Assembly (NCBI GenBank): GCA_017455785.1
Contig: JAFSYZ010000157.1
Span: forward strand, 1 to 17,507
Source of the DNA: Candidatus Methanomethylophilaceae archaeon
GTDB lineage: Archaea > Thermoplasmatota > Thermoplasmata > Methanomassiliicoccales > Methanomethylophilaceae
Reading direction: 5' to 3'
Length of the DNA stretch: 17,507 bases
Below the pieces are notes generated by a model. That model saw nothing but the letters and a program-made list of their open reading frames with translations. It had not been told where the DNA came from and made no database searches. Positions 12,286-17,507 of this stretch are shown piece after piece. How positions within the stretch are numbered: the first letter of the stretch is position 1; each line of letters starts with the position of its first letter. Both the position numbers and the translations under genes were made by a program.

Positions 12286-12313
12286 TAAAAAAATACAGAT
12301 AGACTAGGATAAC

Positions 12314-12538
12314 ATGGTCGACTTCAAGTACGAAATTGTTGAAAAGATTGCAGTACTGTCAGAATCATCAAAAGGATGGACCAAAGAGCTCAACCTCATC
12401 AGGTGGAACGACAGGGACGCCAAATACGACATCAGGGAATGGTCACCCGACGGAAGCAAGATGGGCAAGGGAATCACCCTGTCCAACGAAGAGGCGGCCG
12501 TCCTGAAGAAGGCCCTCGCCTCCAGGAACGATCTCTGA
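12314..12538 (+). CDS. YdbC/PC4-like single-strand nucleic-acid binding protein
   Basis: A 74-aa protein with the YdbC/PC4 fold pattern: four strands then a helix. Diagnostic pieces are KGWTKELNLIRWN, YDIREWSPDG, KMGKGITLSNEEAAVLKKAL. Family members bind single-stranded DNA or act as transcriptional coactivator-like factors as dimers. It is monocistronic with its own promoter and a strong terminator hairpin, so it is probably well expressed. Assignment rests on the strand and motif order and is fairly secure at family level; the cellular role is not. Confidence 0.8.
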   Translation: MVDFKYEIVEKIAVLSESSKGWTKELNLIRWNDRDAKYDIREWSPDGSKMGKGITLSNEEAAVLKKALASRNDL

Positions 12539-12548
12539 GATCTCATAA

Positions 12549-12586
12549 CCGTCCTGCCCTCTCCAGGACAGGACGGAATCATTTTT
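12549..12586 (+). terminator. Terminator after the YdbC/PC4-like gene
   Basis: CCGTCCTG (12549-12556) and CAGGACGG (12569-12576) form a perfect 8-bp stem, followed within a few bases by TCATTTTT. The T-run is also about 25-30 bases before the next gene's ATG at 12612 and may double as its TATA element. Confidence 0.6.
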
Positions 12587-12611
12587 ACCCACATCACAAT
12601 TCTCACAGACG

Positions 12612-13523
12612 ATGACCGAACGTCTGCAATATCTCGAATACTTTCTCGACTGCGTCGATTTCGTATGCGCAGGAAAGAAGGGATACATCTTCGAGAACCG
12701 TAAACTCGTGGAGATGTACCAGCCATCATTCTACGGCATATTGCAGAAGCATCTGAAGAACAGCGATCCCAGAGTGAGGGCCGAGACGGTGCAGTTACTG
12801 ACATCTCTCAAGGAGAGACAGGCGATGGATGACATCAAGGAACTCCGTATGAAGGACGGGAACGAGAACGTCTCCTCCGCCTGCCTTGGATATCTCACAT
12901 CCATGAGGGAGGACGACAGCCTCATACCGGATCTCATGGATATTCTAAAGCACAGGGACAGCAACGAATTCAGGAACGCAGCCTACAAGATACGTTCCGT
13001 TGGACGTGCGGAGGATGTCCCGGAACTGCGCAGGATATACGGACAGGTAGACGGCGAGATGAGAGAATCGATCAGACTGGCACTTGAATCCATCATCGAT
13101 AGGAACGAGTCCCTGATACCGAAGAAACGCCTGCTGCTTTCGGTACCGATATTCCCGGACGAGAAGAAGTTCATGAAGTTCGTGGAGAACACCACCGTGT
13201 ACCTCGACATAAGGTACAGGGACAACATCCTTGACAAGGATTCGATATCCGTTGACACTTACAACAACGTCGCCACGGCGCTCCGTAAGATACAGCTCAG
13301 ACTGTTCAACGAGAAGGACAACCTGATCTACTACTCCGATGAGACCAAGGAAGGGTACGATACAGTGGAGGAACTGTTCCTATGGGCCTCCGACGACCTC
13401 AGGAGCAAGGAAGTAAAGACCGCAGGCAACAGGGGAAGGGCACCCGACTGTCCCTTATGCGGGAGCACCATGGTATCGGAAAAGGAAGGCTGGAAATGTC
13501 CTCTCTGCGGTAACAAGGGTTGA
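12612..13523 (+). CDS. HEAT-repeat protein with C-terminal zinc ribbon
   Basis: A 303-aa protein. Residues about 40-165 contain helical HEAT-like repeats (DPRVRAETVQLLTSLKE, NENVSSACLGYLTS, NEFRNAAYKIRSVG). A separate region of about 170-265 is mixed alpha/beta (TVYLDIRYRDN). The C-terminus has Cys280, 283, 296 and 299 in CPLC...CPLCG, a classic zinc ribbon. Scaffold or nucleic-acid-related adaptor roles are typical of this architecture; the exact function is unknown. No ribosome-binding site precedes the ATG, consistent with a leaderless transcript. It lies upstream of IleRS on the same strand but with an intervening promoter. Confidence 0.75.
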   Translation: MTERLQYLEYFLDCVDFVCAGKKGYIFENRKLVEMYQPSFYGILQKHLKNSDPRVRAETVQLLTSLKERQAMDDIKELRMKDGNENVSSACLGYLTSMREDDSLIPDLMDILKHRDSNEFRNAAYKIRSVGRAEDVPELRRIYGQVDGEMRESIRLALESIIDRNESLIPKKRLLLSVPIFPDEKKFMKFVENTTVYLDIRYRDNILDKDSISVDTYNNVATALRKIQLRLFNEKDNLIYYSDETKEGYDTVEELFLWASDDLRSKEVKTAGNRGRAPDCPLCGSTMVSEKEGWKCPLCGNKG

Positions 13524-13537
13524 TATCGACCGTTCCC

Positions 13538-13553
13538 CTAATATATCATATAA
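13538..13553 (+). promoter_or_regulatory. Promoter of the IleRS gene
   Basis: TAATATATCATATAAG lies about 50-65 bases before the IleRS start, giving a leader of roughly 30 bases that includes the GGAG ribosome-binding site at 13592-13595. Confidence 0.45.
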
Positions 13554-13604
13554 GCATCCTACCAGCATTCGGACAAGATAGTTCCGATATTGGAGAGACT
13601 CGTG

Positions 13605-16600
13605 ATGATAAAACAAGTCCGCGACAATTATGCCGCACCGGTTATTGAGAAGGAGATCCGCGACTATTGGGACTCCCAGGATGCTTACAAGAAGACAAAG
13701 GAATACCGCAAGGACGGGGAGAGGTTCTACTTCGTGGACGGACCTCCGTACACGTCCGGTCATGTCCACATGGGTACCGCCCTCAACAAGACGATCAAGG
13801 ACATACTGATCAGGTACTGGAGGATGAACGGGTACAACGTACGTGACCAGCCAGGTTTCGACATGCACGGCCTTCCTATCGAGGTTCAGATGGAGAAGAA
13901 GATCTCCGTACCCGGCAGGGTGAACAGGGACGGCAAACCCGATGAGGTGGGCATAAGGAACAAGAAGGAGATCGAGGAAATAGTAGGAATCGACACCTTC
14001 GTCAACAACTGCAGACAGCATGCACTTTCATTGAGGGCGGATATGACCCAGGAGTTCAAGGACCTCGGAGTCTGGATGGACTGGGACAACCCCTATCAGA
14101 CGATCACCAACGAGTACATCGAGTCCGCATGGTGGACCATGCAGAGGGCCGATGAACAGGGACTGCTCTCCAAATCCGGAAGGGTCGTCTCATGGTGCCC
14201 CAGATGCGAGACCGCACTGGCGGAGAACGAGTTGGAGTACTGGGACGAGACCGATCCGTCGGTCATGGTCAAGTTCCCGCTGGTGGACGAACCTAGTACA
14301 TCGCTGCTCATTTGGACCACCACACCATGGACACTGCCCGCCAACCTTGCGGTTGCAGCCCACCCCGATATGACATACGCTAAGATCGTCCTCACCGACG
14401 ATAAGAATGCCCACGAGGCCGTCATATGCATGGAATCACAGGCGGAGTATGTGATGAAGAAGGGCGGTTTCACCAAGTTCACGGTCATCAAGAGGTACAC
14501 AGGCAAGGAACTGGAGGGCATGAGGTACATCCCGCCCTTCCAGATCGACAGGAAGTACCTGCACGGTGACAGACTCTTCACAGTTGTCACAGCAGACTAC
14601 GTCGAACAAGACAACACCGGATTGGTCCACACAGCGCCCGGATTCGGTCCGGACGATTTCGAGACTGGAAAGAGATACGGATTGGATCCGTTCTGCCCCG
14701 TAGGTGAGTCCGGAAGGTACACCGAGGAGTTCCCGGAGATGGAAGGCCGCAAGGTCAAGACCGTCAACGAGGATGTTATCAAACTGTTGGATGTCAAGGG
14801 AATCCTTTACAACAGCGAGAAGGTCAAGCACAGGTACGGACACTGCTGGAGATGCAAGACGCCGATCATCTACAGGAACACCGTACAATGGTTCCTCATG
14901 GTCCCCAAGGTCAAGGACAAGATGCTCGAGGAGATCGACAGGGTCAAATGGGTCCCCGATTGGGCCGGTTCCACCAGGGAGAAGAACTGGGTGGAAGGCG
15001 CAAGGGACTGGTGCATCTCGAGGCAGAGATACTGGGGAATACCGATCCCAGTTTGGGAATGCAAGTGCGGCGAGAGGAAGGTCGTAGGACAGATCGCCGA
15101 ACTGAAGGAAGGCCACGGATACATGGAAGGCATGGATATCCACAGGCCCTGGATCGATAGCATCACATTCAAGTGCCCCAAGTGCGGAGGCACCATGAGC
15201 AGGACGAAGGATATCCTGGACGTATGGTTCGACTCCGGAGTTGCGGCATGGGCATCCTTGGGATACCCTGCGAACAAGAAGGAGTTCGAGACATGGTGGC
15301 CCTGCAGGTTCATCGTAGAAGCCCACGACCAGACGAGAGGATGGTTCTACTCCCAGTTGGGAGCCGGAGTGATGTCCTTCGGAAGATCGCCATACGATGA
15401 AGTGATGATGCACGCATGGGTCCTCGACACCAAGGGACAGAAGATGTCGAAATCACTTGGAAACGTGGTCGCACCTCAAGAGGTCGCATCGGAGTTCGGT
15501 GCCGACGCAATGAGATTGTACTCCATCAGGGCCAACGCACCTTGGGACGATACCTGCTTCCAGTGGGATGTCAAGAAAAACCCGCCGATGAAAGAGGGAC
15601 CCAAGAATGCGTGGAAAGTACTGAACACTTTCTGGAATGTGGTCAAGTTCGCATCCATGTACATGGAGATCGACAACTTCGATCCCGAGAAGTATACTCC
15701 GGCCGCCATGAAGCAGTACCTCAGGTACGAGGACCTATGGATGTTCTCACGCACCGAGAAGATGAAGGCATCCGTACACGACGGCATCGAGTCGAGGGAA
15801 CTGCACAAGGCCGCCCGTGCCATCGAGGAGTACATCATGGAGGACCTTTCCAAATGGTACGTCAAACTCATCAGGGACCGCAGCTGGACCGAGGACGAGG
15901 ATTCGCAGAACGATAAACTTGCATCATACTGCACACTGTACTACGCGATCATGCAGACCGCGATGGTCATGGCACCGTTCACACCTCACATATCCGAGGA
16001 GATCTACCAGCACATGGGCGGTAAGATGCTCACCGTGCACATGGAGGATTGGCCTTTGCCTAACGTCTCCTACATTGCGAACGGCATCGAGGACAATATG
16101 AAGATCATCCAGGAACTGGTGGAGATCATCGCCACGGAGAGGGCCAAGATGGGCAGCAAGCTCAGGTGGCCGCTCAAGCAGATATCCATCATCGGAAGGT
16201 CGGGATCCAAGGATGCCGTGAAGATGTTCGAGGATGTCCTCAAGCAGCAGGGTAACGTGAAGAGCGTGGAATATCTCACACCTGACAAGATGCCCAATGA
16301 CAAGGAACCATGCAAATTCTCCGACGGTCAGGTGATCATCGACTTCGATGTCACACCCGAGATCGAGGCCGAAGGATACGCAAGGGAGCTCGTCAGAAGG
16401 ATCCAGCAGATGCGTAAGGACATGAAGCTGAACGTGGAGGAGTTCGTGGACATCCAGGTCAAAGCGGATGCCACACTCCTCGGATACTTCGAATCATGGA
16501 AGCAGTTCGTGGCCGGAGAGGTCAGGGCCAAATCCATAGAGTTCACAGACTCGCCCGCAGGTGAGGAAGTGAAGAACTGGGATGTGTCCGGAAAGGACAT

Positions 16601-16625
16601 AACCATCGGTATCAGCAAACTCTGA
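13605..16625 (+). CDS. ileS: Isoleucyl-tRNA synthetase
   Basis: A 1006-aa class I aminoacyl-tRNA synthetase charging tRNA-Ile in the cytoplasm (ATP + Ile + tRNA). The HIGH-type signature is HVHMG (residues 53-57, within PPYTSGHVHMG), and KMSKS is at 613-617. The CP1 editing domain is present, with WTTTPWTLPAN near residue 235-245. Cys pairs SWCPRC, CWRC, CKCG and KCPKCG indicate zinc sites. The DxWFDSG motif (LDVWFDSG) precedes the catalytic core end, and the C-terminal anticodon-binding domain is complete. The length fits the archaeal/eukaryotic type. I chose ATG 13605; GTG 13602 is equally well spaced from GGAG at 13592-13595, while a TTG at 13590 overlaps that site and is unlikely. Confidence 0.97.
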   Translation: MIKQVRDNYAAPVIEKEIRDYWDSQDAYKKTKEYRKDGERFYFVDGPPYTSGHVHMGTALNKTIKDILIRYWRMNGYNVRDQPGFDMHGLPIEVQMEKKISVPGRVNRDGKPDEVGIRNKKEIEEIVGIDTFVNNCRQHALSLRADMTQEFKDLGVWMDWDNPYQTITNEYIESAWWTMQRADEQGLLSKSGRVVSWCPRCETALAENELEYWDETDPSVMVKFPLVDEPSTSLLIWTTTPWTLPANLAVAAHPDMTYAKIVLTDDKNAHEAVICMESQAEYVMKKGGFTKFTVIKRYTGKELEGMRYIPPFQIDRKYLHGDRLFTVVTADYVEQDNTGLVHTAPGFGPDDFETGKRYGLDPFCPVGESGRYTEEFPEMEGRKVKTVNEDVIKLLDVKGILYNSEKVKHRYGHCWRCKTPIIYRNTVQWFLMVPKVKDKMLEEIDRVKWVPDWAGSTREKNWVEGARDWCISRQRYWGIPIPVWECKCGERKVVGQIAELKEGHGYMEGMDIHRPWIDSITFKCPKCGGTMSRTKDILDVWFDSGVAAWASLGYPANKKEFETWWPCRFIVEAHDQTRGWFYSQLGAGVMSFGRSPYDEVMMHAWVLDTKGQKMSKSLGNVVAPQEVASEFGADAMRLYSIRANAPWDDTCFQWDVKKNPPMKEGPKNAWKVLNTFWNVVKFASMYMEIDNFDPEKYTPAAMKQYLRYEDLWMFSRTEKMKASVHDGIESRELHKAARAIEEYIMEDLSKWYVKLIRDRSWTEDEDSQNDKLASYCTLYYAIMQTAMVMAPFTPHISEEIYQHMGGKMLTVHMEDWPLPNVSYIANGIEDNMKIIQELVEIIATERAKMGSKLRWPLKQISIIGRSGSKDAVKMFEDVLKQQGNVKSVEYLTPDKMPNDKEPCKFSDGQVIIDFDVTPEIEAEGYARELVRRIQQMRKDMKLNVEEFVDIQVKADATLLGYFESWKQFVAGEVRAKSIEFTDSPAGEEVKNWDVSGKDITIGISKL

Positions 16626-16661
16626 GACGGGAGGACGGAAGTCCTCCCCCATTCATCTTTT

Positions 16662-17369
16662 TCACGATCTGGATATTATGTATCTGATGGTCTCGTTGGC
16701 CAATGTCATACCGAATATTGCAGGCAATGTGGGCAACGAACCGAGGACGCTCTTTCCATGATCGTCACGCTCGTTCGGTGTCACCAAAGGTTGTTCCTCG
16801 GAATAGACTGCCGTGATATTGCTTGTGTCGACATCGCGTAACCGGGAACGTACCGCGGAGGCCAAAGGACACACCTTGGTCTTCTTTAGTGGTGCTATCC
16901 TCACACTCTGGGTATCCATGTGCAATGCGGCGCCCATCGATGAGAAGACCCTCATATCATGCTCCGCAGCATACCTCAGCAGCGCCACCTTATGTTCAAC
17001 TGTATCGATGGCATCCACCACTACATCTGGATTCCCTTTCAATAACTCATCGAGTCCGTCCTTGGTTATCAAGGACGGAATTCCCTCGATATCGATATCG
17101 GGATTGATGGATCTGGCACGTTCCACTGCCACCTCCGCTTTCCTACGGCCCAATGTATCCGATGTCGCCAGGATCTGCCTGTTAAGATTACTCCCCGAGA
17201 ACACATCACCGTCGATCACCCTGATATGCCCGACACCCGAACGAACCAGGCCCTCCAATGCATAGCCCCCTACGGCACCTGCCCCTGCGAGTATGACGAA
17301 CGCGTTCCTCAACGCATCGATCCCTTCCTCACCGATGAGGATCTTCGTCCTGGTGTCCAATCCTTCCAT
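16662..17369 (-). CDS. TcdA/ThiF-type E1-like enzyme
   Basis: A 235-aa member of the ThiF/MoeB/HesA superfamily, which adenylates a carboxylate using ATP. The opening TRTKILIGEEGIDALRNAFV and GAGAVGGYALEGLVRSGVG (Rossmann ATP loop), then IDGDVFSGSNLNRQ, closely follow TcdA (tRNA t6A dehydratase, makes cyclic t6A at position 37). Later VDAIDTVEHKVALL and FSSMGAA also match that family. Start chosen at ATG 17369, where TcdA proteins begin and where a leftward AATAATAC TATA-like box lies about 25 bases upstream; a frame to 17480 adds unrelated residues. A ThiF or MoeB role is less likely because the C-terminal CxxC zinc pairs are absent. Confidence 0.8.
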   Translation of the reverse strand: MEGLDTRTKILIGEEGIDALRNAFVILAGAGAVGGYALEGLVRSGVGHIRVIDGDVFSGSNLNRQILATSDTLGRRKAEVAVERARSINPDIDIEGIPSLITKDGLDELLKGNPDVVVDAIDTVEHKVALLRYAAEHDMRVFSSMGAALHMDTQSVRIAPLKKTKVCPLASAVRSRLRDVDTSNITAVYSEEQPLVTPNERDDHGKSVLGSLPTLPAIFGMTLANETIRYIISRS

Positions 17370-17473
17370 ACCCTTGCATCTGCATCGAGGTATTATTCCG
17401 TTGCCGTTCCCCTTATCTACCCTAGTGATGTTCCACCTATTCGATACGAAGGTATCGGAAGGAGTAATGTAAC

Positions 17474-17507
17474 ATGGCATTCGGGGACAGGAATTACAAC
17501 AGCAGGC
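17474..17507 (+). CDS. Start of a rightward gene, cut by the window edge
   Basis: ATG at 17474 follows GGAAGGAG with a nine-base spacer, a strong ribosome-binding site. The first codons read MAFGDRNYNSR. Openings of this kind occur in small archaeal CxxC zinc proteins, but eleven codons are too few to name a family. Confidence 0.45.
   Translation, partial: MAFGDRNYNSR

Larger units (their letters stand above)
12091..12313. other. Divergent regulatory region
   Basis: This gap between the CNNM-type gene and the YdbC/PC4-like gene holds the promoter cluster and operator described separately. It also has a second rightward A+T-rich promoter (about 12266-12285, TTTTATATATAAG) close to the ATG at 12314. 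No reading frame of useful length with a ribosome-binding site is present. Confidence 0.55.

Noticed and set aside
14436..15413. A 325-codon leftward frame inside the IleRS gene
   Set aside because: It is the antisense of a highly conserved gene whose codon use leaves the opposite frame open; no ribosome-binding site.
9865..16625. Functional link between tRNA-Ile and the IleRS gene
   Set aside because: They are nearly 4 kb apart on opposite strands with unrelated genes between; proximity looks incidental.

Overview
The window looks archaeal. It has TATA-box promoters with short or absent leaders, an archaeal exosome-associated RNA-binding protein (COG1325 type), a YdbC/PC4-like protein, a tRNA-Ile(GAU) gene and isoleucyl-tRNA synthetase. 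AGG-rich arginine usage, moderate GC and strong GGAGG ribosome-binding sites in front of many genes suggest a Thermoplasmata archaeon, possibly Methanomassiliicoccales. That lineage call is inference; no lineage marker is decisive here.

About 294-9860 is an integrated plasmid- or virus-like element lying against the 3' end of tRNA-Ile (9865-9942, minus strand). All its genes point left. The operon starts with a 383-aa helix-turn-helix protein (8503-9654) behind a promoter with a TATA box, an 8-bp inverted repeat and two copies of an iteron-like repeat. It continues with a winged-helix protein, a serine recombinase, a double ribbon-helix-helix protein, another winged-helix protein, an unknown protein, a DUF3846-like protein, a ribbon-helix-helix-like protein and a DHH/DHHA1 phosphoesterase. 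Then comes a dense run of very small genes (46-154 aa), many Cys-rich or HTH-like, most joined by 4-base ATGA or GTGA stop/start overlaps. Four of these (3897-4040, 3760-3900, 2199-2369, 2029-2202) were found by reading the overlaps. In the same run is an adenine methyltransferase relic (3284-3605) that has lost its middle. The run ends with a winged-helix/zinc-ribbon protein (1214-1648) and a 9-bp hairpin. A separate, more A+T-rich DUF3800 gene (294-1124) follows and looks like cargo. No terminase, capsid, portal, conjugation or tyrosine integrase gene is visible; the far end of the element may lie left of the window.

From 9865 to 17507 is chromosome-like: tRNA-Ile; a zinc-ribbon/TM2 membrane protein; the exosome-type RNA-binding protein, convergent and overlapping with a CNNM/CorC-type CBS transporter; a divergent promoter region; a YdbC/PC4-like protein; a HEAT-repeat/zinc-ribbon protein; IleRS; a TcdA/ThiF-type E1-like enzyme; and the first codons of a rightward gene cut by the window edge.

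The most unusual features are the coupled micro-gene array, whose C-termini encode the next gene's ribosome-binding site, a duplicated 30-bp gene-junction cassette, and an orientation-biased CCAGGATC word repeated through the element.
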